Counted from the stretch's first letter, positions 42,801 through 52,019 are shown. The stretch: DNA of 64,000 bases from Mycolicibacterium sp. 018/SC-01/001 (GCF_007096635.1 NZ_VKAA01000003.1:124001-188000); one strand, 5' to 3'. A program made the numbers and translations. Notes: generated by a model not told the origin, from the letters alone.

Positions 42801-44023
42801 GCCAGCGACGTCGCCGCGACCAGGGCCGCCAGCACGACGATGCCGACCGCGACGCGTTTGTCGTCCTCCGGATGGGCGAACGCGCGCCGCCACACCGGCC
42901 GCGGCACGCTGCCCGGCAGCGGGAGCCGGCCCAGCAGGTGCGCGAGCCCGAGTGCCAGCGGCAGGCGCACCAGCGGCTCGAGCTTGTGCAGATTGCGCAG
43001 CGGGGTGCCGTCGCCGTCGAGGAACGCCTGCACCTGCAGGGCGATCGGGGACCCGAGGGCCCCGGAGTACCCCGCGGCCAGCAGCACCACCCCGACCATC
43101 AGCATCGTGATCAGCCGCCCCTTGGCCGGCATGCTCCGTAATGCCAGGCCGGCCAGGCCACCCGCCGCGACGAGCGTCGTCGCCAGCACCGCGGCCGACC
43201 CCGTCACCAGCGTCGACCCCGCCGTCGCGGTCGGTGCCACGTAGGGCGTCCACGCGCCGGTGCCGCGCAGCATCTCCGTCAGCGACATCCACTGCGTCGT
43301 CACCCCCGACGACTCGATGAAATCGAGGAACGGCGGGCTGATGCGGCCCAGCTGCAGCAGCGCCACCACCCACCACGCCACTGCCAACGCCACGCAGGGC
43401 AGCCACCACGCCATGAAGCGCCGCCACGTCCGCCCCGGCCGGTGGCACGCCAGCCACACCACGGCGCACAGGCACGCGGTCAGCGTCGCGACCGCGTTGA
43501 CGGCGCCCATCAGCGCGATCGCCACCGCAGACCGGGCCGCCAGCAGCCGCACCCGCGGATCGCCGCGGAGAGCGAGAATGACCGGCAGCAACACCCACGG
43601 CGCCAGCATCATCGGCAGCGTCTCCGACGAGATCGCCCCGATCGTCGTCAGCACCCGCGGCGACAGCGTGAAGGCCAGCGCGCCGATCACCCGCGAGGTG
43701 GTGGTGCCGATCTGCAGCGCTTCGGCGACCCGCAGCACACCCCAGAACCCAGCGACCAGCAGCAACGCCCACCAGAGACGCTGCGTGATCCAGCCCGGCA
43801 ACCCGAGCAGGTCACCGGCGAGGAAGAACGTGCCGTGCGGGAACAGGTAGCCGTAGGCCTGATTCTGCGCCTGGCCGAAGGGCAGCTCGCTGTTCCACAG
43901 CGTGAACGCCCGCGTCAGGAAGCGCAGCGGGTTGGCGGTGAGATCGAGCTTGGTGTCCGGAGAGATCTGGCCGGGGGACTGGGCGAACGTCAGGACCAGT
44001 GCCGCCGCGGCGGCCACCCACAA
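39863..44023 (-). CDS. aftD: alpha-(1->3)-arabinofuranosyltransferase AftD
   Basis: 1386 residues, near the 1400 of mycobacterial AftD. The start WVAAAAALVLTFAQSPGQIS gives a first helix followed by TKLDLTANPLRFLTRAFTLW, as in Rv0236c. The N-terminal third has about ten membrane helices of a GT-C glycosyltransferase; residues near 720 and 950 carry DADSSTSWVS and DGDPATSW-type F5/8 discoidin repeats, i.e. carbohydrate-binding modules; the C-terminus has further helices. TTG at 44023 is the only plausible start. It uses decaprenylphosphoryl-arabinose to branch arabinan of arabinogalactan and lipoarabinomannan at the outer membrane face. A near-perfect hairpin lies at 42485-42508. Confidence 0.95.
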   Translation of the reverse strand: MWVAAAAALVLTFAQSPGQISPDTKLDLTANPLRFLTRAFTLWNSELPFGQAQNQAYGYLFPHGTFFLAGDLLGLPGWITQRLWWALLLVAGFWGVLRVAEALQIGTTTSRVIGALAFTLSPRVLTTIGAISSETLPMMLAPWVLLPVILALRGDPRVRLLAARSAVAIALMGAVNAVATLTACLCAVVWLACHRPGRTWRRFMAWWLPCVALAVAWWVVALLQLGRISPPFLDFIESSGVTTQWMSLTEMLRGTGAWTPYVAPTATAGSTLVTGSAAVLATTLVAAGGLAGLALRSMPAKGRLITMLMVGVVLLAAGYSGALGSPIALQVQAFLDGDGTPLRNLHKLEPLVRLPLALGLAHLLGRLPLPGSVPRPVWRRAFAHPEDDKRVAVGIVVLAALVAATSLAWTGRLTPSGTFDAIPQYWHDTAAWLDAHDEGGRVLVAPGAPFATQVWGNSHDEPLQVLGDSAWGVRDSIPLTPPETIRALDSVQRLFAAGRPSAGLTDTLVRQGISYVVVRNDLDQESRSARPILVHRAIDGSPGLTKVAEFGDPVGPGTLEGFITDSGLRPRFPAVEIYRVEGPRNAMAPYVADADAMPRVDGAPEALMRLDERRRLTGRPPLGPALLTQDALRAGLTAPAVTVTDTPIARETDYGRVDDHSSAVRAPGDARNTFNRVPDYPSRGATPVEGAWGGGRITVSSAASDSTALPNVSPASGPPAAIDADSSTSWVSNSLQSAVGQWLQVDFDHPVTNATLTLTPSATALGAQVRRVEVSTVTGTSTVRFDEPGKPVTVALPYGESPWVRITAVATDDGSPGVQFGITDLSVTQYDANGFAHPVNLRHTVDVPGPPPGSAVAQWDLGTQLLGRLGCAGSATGLRCAAAMALASEEPVNLSRTLTVPTPTEVTPTVWVRARQGPKLADLIAQPDTTRAGGDADLIDVLGSAYAATDGDPATSWTAPQRVVQPRSPATLVVKLPSAQPVSSLRVTPSESTLPAHPTLIAVDLGGGPEVRRLTDGTETLRLATRVTDTITISLLDWHDVIDRTALGFDQLKPPGLAEVVALDSRGRPIGAADAAANRNREVVLECGRGPIIAVAGQFIQTSVRTTVGALLDNAPIPARPCRPGPIPLPAGQQELVISPGPALVVDGVALDTPQSGDIRTATPQSVDTQRWSNDRRQVVVAPSNTERVLVVPESINPGWSARGPDGTALRAITVNGWQQGWLLPPSAGGAVTMEFTANTPYRVGLIGGLALLPLLAALALVPMRRLREAGPPAQPWSPGLLTVGVAGTLAATVIAGPAGAMLAAGAFAVRYLLRHRETLGDTITVVAAGGGLTLAGAVLSTNPWRSVDGYVGHSPWVQVLALVSVVALTVSAVPHRAQTSTPQDG

Positions 44024-44054
44024 CCAGCGCCGCGACAGCGGCTGGGTTGTCCGC

Positions 44055-44228
44055 TCAGCTGCGGTCGCCGTACTCGACCCTGTTGAGCACCGATGACGCA
44101 GGATCGCCCGCCTGCAGAGGGGGCCTGGTGTCCTGCTGGACCATCAGCGTGACCCCGAACACGGCCGCTGCGCCCAACAGCAGGCCGACGACGACGCTGG
44201 CCGCCGCAGGCACGAGGAACCGATCCAT
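44055..44228 (-). CDS. small membrane protein DUF2613 (Rv0236A-like)
   Basis: 57 residues with ATG at 44228; an in-frame TTG nine bases upstream is not needed. A single hydrophobic helix (FLVPAAASVVVGLLLGAAAV) is followed by a short polar tail ending VLNRVEYGDRS. It lies 31 bases before aftD on the same strand, as in M. tuberculosis (Rv0236A). It may assist AftD in the membrane; this is inference from position alone. Function is unknown. Confidence 0.85.
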   Translation of the reverse strand: MDRFLVPAAASVVVGLLLGAAAVFGVTLMVQQDTRPPLQAGDPASSVLNRVEYGDRS

Positions 44229-44343
44229 GGGCCACAAACTAGCACGCGCGCCTCAGAACTCCCGGGGCCGTGACGGCACGCTCCCACGCCGCTTCGTCGT
44301 CGGGCTAGGGCTGGGACGGGCCTTGCCGTTAGGGTCGAACCCC

Positions 44344-45537
44344 ATGGTTGTCTCCCGACACGCGCTCAGAGCTGTCACCGGAATGCTCGCGACGTCGGTG
44401 CTGCTGGCCGGATGCACGTCATCGGACGCCAACGCGCCGGCGTCGTCCCCGACGGAATCCGCGGTGTCGCACGCCGCGGGTCCGCTGCCCGCGGCGCCGG
44501 GACAGGCACCGGCTCCCGCGTGTGGCGATCCCGCTGCGGCGGTGGCCGCGATGTCGACGCGCGACAAGCTCGCCCAGCTGCTGATGGTCGGGGTGACCGG
44601 TGCGGACGACGCCCGCGCGGTGGTGGACAGCCAGCACGTCGGCGGCATCATGATCGGCAGCTGGACGGACCTGTCGATGGTGAACGGCCCGCTCGCAGAC
44701 ATCGCCGCGAACGCGGGGCCGCTACCGCTGGCCGTCAGCGTCGACGAGGAGGGCGGCCGCGTGTCCCGGCTGGCGTCGGTGATCGGCAGCCAGCCCGCGC
44801 CCAGGGCGCTGGCCGCGACCGACACGCCCGAGCAGGTCTACCAGATCGCCCTCGACCGGGGCCGCAAGATGCGCGGGCTCGGCATCACCATCGACTTCGC
44901 GCCCGTCGTCGACGTCACCGACGCACCCGACGACACGGTGATCGGCGACCGCTCCTTCGGCGCGGATCCGACCAAGGTCACCGACTACGCGGGCGCGTAC
45001 GCCCGCGGCCTGCGCGACGCCGGACTGCTGCCCGTGCTCAAGCACTTCCCCGGCCACGGGCACGGCGACGGGGATTCGCACGCCGGCAGCGTCGTCACCC
45101 CGCCCCTGGAAGATCTGAAGGCCGACGACCTCGTGCCGTACCGGACGCTGACGACCCAGGGTCCTGTGGCCGTGATGGTCGGGCACATGGAGGTGCCGGG
45201 CCTGACCGGGAGCGAGCCGGCCAGCCTCAGCCCGGCCGCCTACGCGCTGCTGCGCTCCGGTGATTACGGCGGTCCGCCGTTCGGCGGCATCGTGTTCACC
45301 GACGATCTGTCCAGCATGAAGGCCATCTCCGGCCGGTTCGGCGTCGCGGATGCCGTGCTGCGCTCGCTGCAGGCCGGCGCCGACGTCGCGCTCTGGGTGA
45401 CCACCACCGAGGTGCCCGCCGTGCTCGACCGTCTCGAGAAGGCCGTCGCGGCGGGCGAGTTGTCCCAGCAGGCGGTCGATGCGTCGGTGACCAAACTGGC
45501 CGCCATGAAGGGGCCGTCACCGCGCTGCGGCGGCTGA
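44344..45537 (+). CDS. lpqI: lipoprotein beta-N-acetylglucosaminidase LpqI (GH3)
   Basis: 397 residues. The signal is MVVSRHALRAVTGMLATSVLLAGC with lipobox LLAG-C, so the protein is lipidated and exported. The GH3 fold shows LAVSVDEEGGRVSRL, the catalytic His segment LKHFPGHGHGDGDSH and FTDDLSSMKAI with the nucleophile Asp in the family's usual place. LpqI/NagZ enzymes cleave GlcNAc from muropeptides and are linked to cell-wall recycling. It is a singleton on the + strand, divergent from the aftD locus and followed by a TetR gene. Confidence 0.94.
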   Translation: MVVSRHALRAVTGMLATSVLLAGCTSSDANAPASSPTESAVSHAAGPLPAAPGQAPAPACGDPAAAVAAMSTRDKLAQLLMVGVTGADDARAVVDSQHVGGIMIGSWTDLSMVNGPLADIAANAGPLPLAVSVDEEGGRVSRLASVIGSQPAPRALAATDTPEQVYQIALDRGRKMRGLGITIDFAPVVDVTDAPDDTVIGDRSFGADPTKVTDYAGAYARGLRDAGLLPVLKHFPGHGHGDGDSHAGSVVTPPLEDLKADDLVPYRTLTTQGPVAVMVGHMEVPGLTGSEPASLSPAAYALLRSGDYGGPPFGGIVFTDDLSSMKAISGRFGVADAVLRSLQAGADVALWVTTTEVPAVLDRLEKAVAAGELSQQAVDASVTKLAAMKGPSPRCGG

Positions 45538-45622
45538 TTCGTCAGCGAATGCTTACCCTGTGTTGGTGAGCGCGTCGGCTGGACGTCGCTGAAACCGGAG
45601 GACGGCTCGAGAAAGGCTCGGC

Positions 45623-46246
45623 ATGGCAGGTGGTACCAAGCGCTTGCCGCGTGCCGTCCGCGAGCAGCAGATGCTCGACGCGGCCGTGCAGATCTTCTCG
45701 GTCAACGGCTACCACGAGACGTCGATGGACGCGATCGCCGCCGAAGCGCAGATCAGCAAGCCGATGCTGTACCTGTACTACGGCTCCAAAGAGGAGCTCT
45801 TCGGCGCGTGCCTGGACCGTGAGCTGGCCCGCTTCGTCGACGAGGTACGCGACAAGATCGACTTCACCGACCCACCCAAGGAACTGCTGCGCAGCGCGGT
45901 GCTGGCCTTCCTCAAGTACATCGACGAGAACCGTTCGTCGTGGATGGTGCTCTACACCCAGGCGACCAGCTCACAGCGGTTCGCCCACACCGTCCGCGAA
46001 GGGCGCGAGCGCATCATCGAACTCGTCGGCCGACTGCTGCGGTCGGGCACCCGATTCCCCGGTCCGGACACCGATTTCGACATGATGGCCGTCGCCCTGG
46101 TCGGCGCCGGTGAGGCCGTCGCGTCGCGGGTCAGCACCGGGGACGCCGACGTCGACGAGGCCGCGGCGCTCATGATCGACCTGTTCTGGCTGGGCCTCAA
46201 GGGCGCCCCGGCGCCCGCCGACGCCGAAGCGGCCCACCAGAGTTGA
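45623..46246 (+). CDS. TetR-family regulator (Rv0238-like)
   Basis: 207 residues. The HTH reads TSMDAIAAEAQISKPMLYLY, followed by YGSKEELFGACLDREL. The C-terminal domain contains SSWMVLYTQATSSQRFAHTVREGRERIIELVGRLL (in part), typical of TetR_C_13-like modules that bind acyl-CoA or lipids. It follows lpqI by 85 bases. The order lpqI-tetR-htdX-fabG4-fadA2 matches M. tuberculosis Rv0237-Rv0243, so regulation of the htdX/fabG4/fadA2/fadE5 set is a natural hypothesis. A half-site CTTACCC lies at 45552-45558, within its own upstream gap. Confidence 0.9.
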   Translation: MAGGTKRLPRAVREQQMLDAAVQIFSVNGYHETSMDAIAAEAQISKPMLYLYYGSKEELFGACLDRELARFVDEVRDKIDFTDPPKELLRSAVLAFLKYIDENRSSWMVLYTQATSSQRFAHTVREGRERIIELVGRLLRSGTRFPGPDTDFDMMAVALVGAGEAVASRVSTGDADVDEAAALMIDLFWLGLKGAPAPADAEAAHQS

Positions 46247-46258
46247 GGCCGGTCCCGG

Positions 46259-47110
46259 TCAGGCCGGGGAGAGTGTGCCCGTCAGGTGTGGATGCCCCTT
46301 GCTCAGGTGCCTCAGTGTCAGCTCCCAGCCGTCGGAGCGCCGGTCCACGTACAGCCCCGCCTTCGCCGGCAGGATCACGGGCTTGGCGAACTTGACCGAG
46401 TACGTGACCGCATCGGGCAGCTGACCCTCGACATTCGCCAATACCGCTGCCGCACTGAACATTCCGTGCGCGATGACGGTCGGGAAGCCGAACAGCTTGG
46501 CCGCGACCGCGTTGGTGTGGATCGGGTTGTGGTCGCCGCCCACCGACGCGTAGTGCCGGATCCGGCCGGGCGTGATGCTCAGCACCGCATTGGGCGGGCC
46601 CAGCTTGGGTTGCTTGGCCGGCGGCGGCTTCGGCTCGTCCGACAGGCTGGTGCGCTGCTGGTGCAGGAACGTGGTGACCTGATGCCAGGCGGTCTCGTTG
46701 CCGACTTTCACGTCGGTGATGACATCCACCAGGAGCCCGCGCCGATGCTCGCGCATGTTCTCCGCGTGGACCGCCGCAGACACGGTGTCGGTCACCGCGA
46801 TCGGGCGGTACTGGGTGATGTGGTTCTCCACGTGCACCGAACCCATGGCGGCGAACGGGAAGTCGAACCCCGTGATCAGCGCCATCACCGTCGGGAACGT
46901 CAACGCGAACGGATAGGTCAGCGGCACCGTGTTGGCGAACCGGAGCCCCGTGACGTTCGCGTACTCGGCGACGTGCGCCGGGTCGATGCGCAGCTCTTCG
47001 ACCGTGAGCCGACGCTCGGGAAGCGTGTCGCCGCGCGGGATGAACGGCAGTGCGCCGGCGGCGGCCAGCACCAGGTTGCGCAGCCCCGACGGCTGCTCGC
47101 CCTCGCTCAT
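46259..47110 (-). CDS. htdX: 3-hydroxyacyl-thioester dehydratase HtdX (MaoC-like)
   Basis: 283 residues. Two hotdog domains: the N-terminal half reads LRIDPAHVAEYANVTGLRF and the C-terminal half holds the hydratase-2 motif YASVGGDHNPIHTNAVAAKLF followed by IAHGM. Such enzymes dehydrate (R)-3-hydroxyacyl-CoA or -ACP. It begins one base after the fabG4 stop (TGA, one base, ATG) on the same strand, so the two are translationally coupled and probably act in succession as a reductase-dehydratase pair in FAS-II-type elongation or beta-oxidation, as proposed for Rv0241c/Rv0242c. Confidence 0.93.
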   Translation of the reverse strand: MSEGEQPSGLRNLVLAAAGALPFIPRGDTLPERRLTVEELRIDPAHVAEYANVTGLRFANTVPLTYPFALTFPTVMALITGFDFPFAAMGSVHVENHITQYRPIAVTDTVSAAVHAENMREHRRGLLVDVITDVKVGNETAWHQVTTFLHQQRTSLSDEPKPPPAKQPKLGPPNAVLSITPGRIRHYASVGGDHNPIHTNAVAAKLFGFPTVIAHGMFSAAAVLANVEGQLPDAVTYSVKFAKPVILPAKAGLYVDRRSDGWELTLRHLSKGHPHLTGTLSPA

Positions 47111-47111
47111 G

Positions 47112-48464
47112 TCAGGCCCCCAGCAGTGCTTGGCCGCACACGCGAATCGTGTTGCCCGTCACCGCATTCGACGCCGGGCTGGCGAAGTACGCGATCGCCT
47201 CCGCGACATCCACGGGCTGGCCACCCTGGAACAGCGAGTTGAGCCGGCGGCCCACCTCGCGCGTGGCCAGCGGAATCGCGTCGGTCATCTTGGTCTCGAT
47301 GAAGCCGGGTGCGACGGCGTTGATCGTGATGTTCTTCTCGCCGAATTGCGGGGCCAGCGCGTCGGTCAGCCCGATCATGCCGGCCTTGGTGGCGGCGTAG
47401 TTCGTCTGCCCGCGGTTGCCGGCGATGCCGGCCATCGAGGACAGTCCGACGATGCGGCCGCCCTCGCCGATCGTGCCGTTGCCCACGAGGCCTTCGGCCA
47501 GGCGAAGCGGTGCAAGGAGATTCACCGCGATCACGGAGTCCCACCGACCCTCGTCCATGTTGGCCAGCAGCTTGTCGCGGGTGATGCCCGCGTTGTTGAC
47601 CAGGATGTCGAGCGTGCCGCCGTGGTGGTCCTTGACGTGCTCGGTGATCCGGTCGACGGCGTCGGCAGCGGTGACGTCGAGCGTCAGCGCGGTACCGCCG
47701 ATCTTGGTGGCCAGCTCGGCGAGCGGCTCTGCGGCTTGTTCGACGTCCACGGCGATGACCTTGGCCCCGTCGCGGGCGAACACCTCGGCGATCGTCGCAC
47801 CGATACCGCGGGCGGCGCCGGTGACCACCGCGACCTTCCCGTCGAGTGGTTTGTCCCAGTCGGCGGGCGGGGTGGCGTCGGCCGCACCGACCCGGAACAC
47901 CTGCGCGTCCACGTAGGCCGACTTGCCCGACAGCAGGAAGCGCAGCGTCGACTCCAGGCCGGTGGCCGCGGGTTTGGCGTCAGGGTGCAGGTAGACCAAG
48001 CCGATGGTGGCGCCGTTGCGCAGCTCCTTGCCCAGCGAGCGGGTGAAGCCCTCCAGCGCGCGCTGGCAGGTCCGCTCGTGCACGTCGCCGATCTCTTCCG
48101 GAGTGGTGCCGACGACGACGATCCGGCCCGAGTGGCCGAGGTTGCGCAGCAACGGGGTGAAGAACTCGTAGAGCGCTTTGAGGCCTTCGGGCTGGGTGAT
48201 GCCGGTCGCGTCGAAGACGAGGCCGCCGAACTTGTCGGCCCAGCGACCGCCGAGGTTGTTCACCACCAGGTCGTAGTCCTCGGCCAGCGCGGCGCGCAGC
48301 GGCTCGACCACGCGGCCGTCACCACCGATCAGCAGCGAGCCGGCCAGCGGCGGCTCGCCGGCCTTGTAGCGGCGCAGCGGCTCGGGCTGCGGCACGCCCA
48401 GCTGCTTGGCCAGGAAGGACCCCGGTCCGGAGTTGACGACTTGGGAGAGGAGATCGGAAGCCAC
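47112..48464 (-). CDS. fabG4: 3-oxoacyl-thioester reductase FabG4 (high-molecular-weight FabG)
   Basis: 450 residues if started at GTG 48464, close to the 454 of Rv0242c; it then begins [20 protein letters not shown] and has AAAGG-type spacing upstream. An ATG at 48548 would add 28 residues of unconserved sequence. The N-terminal flavodoxin-like/inactive Rossmann domain (about 1-205) precedes a C-terminal SDR domain with [21 protein letters not shown] and the active-site Tyr/Lys in NYAATKAGM. HMwFabG uses NADH and reduces 3-ketoacyl-CoA. It is divergent from fadA2, with a candidate operator between. Confidence 0.93.
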   Translation of the reverse strand: MASDLLSQVVNSGPGSFLAKQLGVPQPEPLRRYKAGEPPLAGSLLIGGDGRVVEPLRAALAEDYDLVVNNLGGRWADKFGGLVFDATGITQPEGLKALYEFFTPLLRNLGHSGRIVVVGTTPEEIGDVHERTCQRALEGFTRSLGKELRNGATIGLVYLHPDAKPAATGLESTLRFLLSGKSAYVDAQVFRVGAADATPPADWDKPLDGKVAVVTGAARGIGATIAEVFARDGAKVIAVDVEQAAEPLAELATKIGGTALTLDVTAADAVDRITEHVKDHHGGTLDILVNNAGITRDKLLANMDEGRWDSVIAVNLLAPLRLAEGLVGNGTIGEGGRIVGLSSMAGIAGNRGQTNYAATKAGMIGLTDALAPQFGEKNITINAVAPGFIETKMTDAIPLATREVGRRLNSLFQGGQPVDVAEAIAYFASPASNAVTGNTIRVCGQALLGA

Positions 48465-48554
48465 GGTGCTGCCTTTCGAGAATCCGGGTACATGGTCTTC
48501 GGGTCGCACTTCGACCGTGTGGGGTTTACCCAGCACTGTCGTGTCCATCACGAA

Positions 48555-48570
48555 CTTACTCCAGAGTAAG
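48555..48570. promoter_or_regulatory. candidate operator TTAC-N6-GTAA between fabG4 and fadA2
   Basis: CTTACTC-CA-GAGTAAG is a perfect 7+7 inverted repeat in the 163-base divergent gap. The same spacing is seen in TTACCCACCAGTAA upstream of fadE5 (54022-54035). A TAGTAT -10-like hexamer at 48580-48585 would give a fadA2 start site near 48592, placing this site at the -35. Confidence 0.6.
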
Positions 48571-48627
48571 AACGGTGGGTAGTATGACCCTCGACACCTA
48601 CACACCTCGCGACGCCGGGAGGCAGAC

Positions 48628-49929
48628 GTGGCCGACAGCAAGACAACCCGACGGGTAGCCATCCTCGGTGGCAACCGGATCCCGTTCGCGCGCTCCGATG
48701 GCGCGTATGCGAACGCGTCCAACCAGGACATGTTCACCGCGGTCCTCGACGGGCTCGCCGAGCGGTTCGACCTCAAGGGTCAGGCGCTCGACGCGGTGAT
48801 CGGCGGCGCGGTGCTCAAGCACAGCCGCGACTTCAACCTGATGCGTGAGTGCGTGCTGGGCAGCTCGCTGTCCTCCTACACGCCCGCGTTCGACCTGCAG
48901 CAGGCCTGCGGCACGGGCCTGCAGGCCGCGATCGCCGCTGCCGACGGCGTCGCGGCGGGCCGCTACGAGGTGGCCGCCGCGGGCGGCGTGGACACCGCGT
49001 CGGACGCGCCGATCGCCCTCGGTGACGACCTGCGCTCGGTGCTGCTGGGCCTGCGCCGGGCCAAGTCCAACGTCGACCGCCTCAAGCTGGTGGGCAAGCT
49101 GCCCGCCGCCGTGGGCATCGAGATCCCCGTCAACAGCGAGCCGCGCACCGGCATGTCGATGGGCGAGCACGCCGCGGTGACGGCCAAGGAGATGGGCGTC
49201 AAGCGCGTCGACCAGGACGAGCTGGCCGCCGCGAGCCACCGCAACATGGCCGCCGCCTACGACCGCGGCTTCTTCGACGATCTGGTCAGCCCGTTCCTCG
49301 GGCTCTACCGCGACAACAACCTGCGGCCCGACTCGTCGACCGAGAAGCTCGCCAAGCTCAAGCCCGTGTTCGGCGTCCGCAACGGCGACGCGACGATGAC
49401 CGCCGGCAACTCGACCCCGCTGACCGACGGCGCCTCGGTGGCGCTGCTGGCCTCCGAGGAGTGGGCGGCCGCGCGCAACATCCCGGTGCTTGCCTACTTC
49501 GTCGACGGGCAGACCGCGGCGGTGGACTACGTCAACGGCCGCGACGGCCTGCTGATGGCGCCGACCTATGCGGTGCCGAAGCTGTTGGCCCGTAATGGTC
49601 TGACGCTGCAGGACTTCGACTTCTACGAGATCCACGAGGCGTTCGCGTCAGTGGTGCTCGCGACGTTGGCGGCCTGGGAGTCCGAGGAGTACTGCAAGGA
49701 GCGGCTCGGCCTGGATGCGGCACTCGGTTCGATCGACCGGTCGAAGCTCAATGTCAACGGCTCGTCGCTGGCAGCCGGGCATCCGTTCGCGGCCACCGGT
49801 GGACGCATCGTCGCGCAGCTGGCCAAACAGCTCGCCGAGAAGAAGGCCGAAACGGGTCAGCCCGTGCGTGGCCTGATCTCGGTCTGCGCTGCCGGCGGCC
49901 AGGGCGTGACGGCGATCCTCGAGGCCTAG
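48628..49929 (+). CDS. fadA2: acetyl-CoA acetyltransferase / thiolase FadA2
   Basis: 433 residues from a GTG with GGGAGG upstream. The nucleophile Cys94 is in [12 protein letters not shown], the His in [14 protein letters not shown] and the second Cys in [10 protein letters not shown], all as in thiolases. It cleaves 3-ketoacyl-CoA to acyl-CoA and acetyl-CoA, or runs in reverse. It is divergent from fabG4-htdX, and fadE5 lies three genes on, so all steps around a beta-oxidation/elongation cycle are locally encoded. It ends at a hairpin (49939-49960) with the following convergent gene. Confidence 0.95.
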   Translation: MADSKTTRRVAILGGNRIPFARSDGAYANASNQDMFTAVLDGLAERFDLKGQALDAVIGGAVLKHSRDFNLMRECVLGSSLSSYTPAFDLQQACGTGLQAAIAAADGVAAGRYEVAAAGGVDTASDAPIALGDDLRSVLLGLRRAKSNVDRLKLVGKLPAAVGIEIPVNSEPRTGMSMGEHAAVTAKEMGVKRVDQDELAAASHRNMAAAYDRGFFDDLVSPFLGLYRDNNLRPDSSTEKLAKLKPVFGVRNGDATMTAGNSTPLTDGASVALLASEEWAAARNIPVLAYFVDGQTAAVDYVNGRDGLLMAPTYAVPKLLARNGLTLQDFDFYEIHEAFASVVLATLAAWESEEYCKERLGLDAALGSIDRSKLNVNGSSLAAGHPFAATGGRIVAQLAKQLAEKKAETGQPVRGLISVCAAGGQGVTAILEA

Positions 49930-49938
49930 TCCCCACTA

Positions 49939-49960
49939 CGCCCAAACCAACGTTTGGGCG
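49939..49960. terminator. hairpin between convergent fadA2 and hydroxyacid dehydrogenase genes
   Basis: A 9-base stem CGCCCAAAC/GTTTGGGCG with a 4-base loop CAAC, beginning 10 bases after the fadA2 stop. No T-run follows on the + strand, so it is a terminator-like hairpin of the actinobacterial kind, not a classical one. Confidence 0.5.
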
Positions 49961-50001
49961 CGAAAGTGCGAGACGAGCCCGCCTTTTCGTCGATCTCGGC
50001 G

Positions 50002-50952
50002 CTAGACGGGTCGACCGTCCAGCCACTCGGCGATCGCTGCGACGCCGTCGCGGAAGAAGATCCGGTACGGCCGGTCGGCGACATAGCCGATGTGCGGCGT
50101 GGCCGTCACAGAGGCCAGCGTGCGCAATGGGTGCGTCGCGGGCAGCGGCTCGGTGTCGAAGACGTCGAGACCCGCGCCCGCGATGGCACCGGAGGTCAGC
50201 GCATCGATCAATGCTGCCTCGTCGACGATCGGTCCCCGTGACGTGTTGATCAGCAGCGCGCTCGGCTTCATCGCGGCCATCTCCGCAGCGCCGATCAGTC
50301 CGCGGGTGCGCTCGCTCAGCCGCAGGTGGACCGTCAGCACGTCGGCCGCGGCGAAGAAGTCCTCACGGGGTAGGTAGCGCACGCCCGCCTCGGCCGCAGC
50401 ATCGGCGGTGAGGTTCTGACTCCACGCCACCACGTCCATGCCGAACGCCGCGCCGATGCGGGCGACTCGCGACCCGATCCGCCCCAGGCCGAGCACGCCC
50501 AGTACCCGGCGATCCAGCTCGCGCCCGACCGTGGTCTGCCAGCCGCCGTCGGCGATCGACCGACTCTCGGTGACCAGGTGCCGCGAGGTCGCCAGGATCA
50601 GCGCCCAGGTGAGCTCGACGGTCGACGCCACGCTGCCGCCGGTACCGGTGACGTGAATGCCCAGCTCCTGCGCCGCCGCCATGTCGATCGACGCGTTGAC
50701 CGGACCGGTCGACGCGATCATCTTCAGCCGCGGCAGGCGCTCGAGCACCGTGCGCGGCAGTGGCGTGCGTTCGCGCATCACGAACACGACGTCGAACTCG
50801 GCGAGCCGCGCCACCAGACCGTCCTCGTCGGACACATGGTCGGAGAACGTCGTGACATCGGCACGTGCGGTGACAGGAGACCAGTCCGCCGAGCTCAGCG
50901 CCACGTCCTGGTAGTCGTCCAGGACAGCGATCCGGATCCGCGAGGTGCTCAT
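50002..50952 (-). CDS. D-2-hydroxyacid dehydrogenase family protein
   Basis: 316 residues. The open frame extends upstream; ATG 50952 (STSRIRIAVLDDYQDVALSS) is chosen. NAD-binding VLGLGRIGSRVARIGAAFGM, the arginine in LLINTSRGPIVDEAAL, the Glu in DVFDTEPLP and the His in TATPHIGYV are the phosphoglycerate-dehydrogenase family's active-site set. It reduces or oxidises a 2-keto/hydroxy acid. It is convergent with fadA2 and divergent from the luciferase-like gene. There is no assigned substrate, and no serine genes are nearby. Confidence 0.88.
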   Translation of the reverse strand: MSTSRIRIAVLDDYQDVALSSADWSPVTARADVTTFSDHVSDEDGLVARLAEFDVVFVMRERTPLPRTVLERLPRLKMIASTGPVNASIDMAAAQELGIHVTGTGGSVASTVELTWALILATSRHLVTESRSIADGGWQTTVGRELDRRVLGVLGLGRIGSRVARIGAAFGMDVVAWSQNLTADAAAEAGVRYLPREDFFAAADVLTVHLRLSERTRGLIGAAEMAAMKPSALLINTSRGPIVDEAALIDALTSGAIAGAGLDVFDTEPLPATHPLRTLASVTATPHIGYVADRPYRIFFRDGVAAIAEWLDGRPV

Positions 50953-51090
50953 CCCGCGACGATATGCCTGCCCGAGAATTTTTCGGCGATCGTGTAACGC
51001 CCCGGCGCGGGTCGTCGATACACGTGATAGCTCCGTGTTGCCGTCTGACCCCCCGACCCGACGGCAACACGGGGCTCTTACATTTTGAGC

Positions 51091-52011
51091 ATGCAGATCA
51101 GCATGTTCGGACAGCTCTCCGGCTTCTCCGGCTCCCCGATCGACGCGACCATCGACTACCTCGCGCAGCTGCGCGACGAGGGATTCGGCCGCGTCTGGAT
51201 GAGCCAGCTGCCCCACGAACCCGACCTCCTGACGATCCTGGCCATCGCCCTGCGGGAGGTGGACACGATCGAGGCGGCCAGCGGCGTCATCCCGATCCAG
51301 AACCAGCACCCGATGCACATGGCGCAGGCGGCACTGACCACCAGCCTCGCCTCCGGCGGCCGGTTCACCCTCGGGCTGGGCATGACGCACGCCGCGGTCA
51401 CCGAGGGAATGTGGGGCATCCCGTGGGACAAGCCGGTGCGTCGGCTCAACGAGTATCTGGACGGGCTGCTGCCGCTGCTCGCCGGCGAGCACGCCGGCGC
51501 CAAGGGAGAGACGGTGACGACGCGCGGCGCGCTCGTCATCCCGGGGGCGCCCCGCCCGGATGTGTACATCGCGGCGCTGGGGCCGCAGCTGCTGCGGCTC
51601 GCGGGCCGGCGGACATCAGGTACGTGCACGTGGATGACGGGGCCGACCACCCTCAGGGAGCACGTCAGCCCGACGCTGCGTCAGGCCGCCGCCGACGCGG
51701 GCCGCCCCGGGGACGCCGTGCGCGTCGTCTCGGCGCTGCCGATCGCGGTGACCGATGACGTCGACACACTGCGGGCCGAGGCCGCCGAGCAGTTCGCCGT
51801 CTACGGCACGCTGCCGTCGTACCGGGCGATGCTCGATCGTGAGGGGTACGCCGGACCGCAGGACGCCGCGATCATCGGCGACGAGGCGACCGTGCGGGAC
51901 CGCCTCGCGGAGCTCGAGGCTGCTGGCGTCGACGAGTACGTCGCCGCCGTCTTCGCCGCCGATCCGGAGGTGCGGGCCCGCACCCGCGCCTACCTCCGCT
52001 CAGAGGACTGA
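51091..52011 (+). CDS. LLM-class (luciferase-like) F420/FMN-dependent oxidoreductase
   Basis: 306 residues. ATG at 51091 (MQISMFGQLSGFSGSP); a TTG two codons upstream is ignored. It has RVWMSQLPHEPDLLTILAIA near the start, then SGVIPIQNQHPMHMAQAALTT, GGRFTLGLGMTHAAV and the C-terminal AIIGDEATVRDRLAELEAAG, the luciferase-like monooxygenase/F420-dependent oxidoreductase pattern. Mycobacteria have many F420-using members. It lies in tandem before a two-way terminator facing fadE5. Substrate unknown. Confidence 0.9.
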   Translation: MQISMFGQLSGFSGSPIDATIDYLAQLRDEGFGRVWMSQLPHEPDLLTILAIALREVDTIEAASGVIPIQNQHPMHMAQAALTTSLASGGRFTLGLGMTHAAVTEGMWGIPWDKPVRRLNEYLDGLLPLLAGEHAGAKGETVTTRGALVIPGAPRPDVYIAALGPQLLRLAGRRTSGTCTWMTGPTTLREHVSPTLRQAAADAGRPGDAVRVVSALPIAVTDDVDTLRAEAAEQFAVYGTLPSYRAMLDREGYAGPQDAAIIGDEATVRDRLAELEAAGVDEYVAAVFAADPEVRARTRAYLRSED

Positions 52012-52019
52012 GTCTCTTC

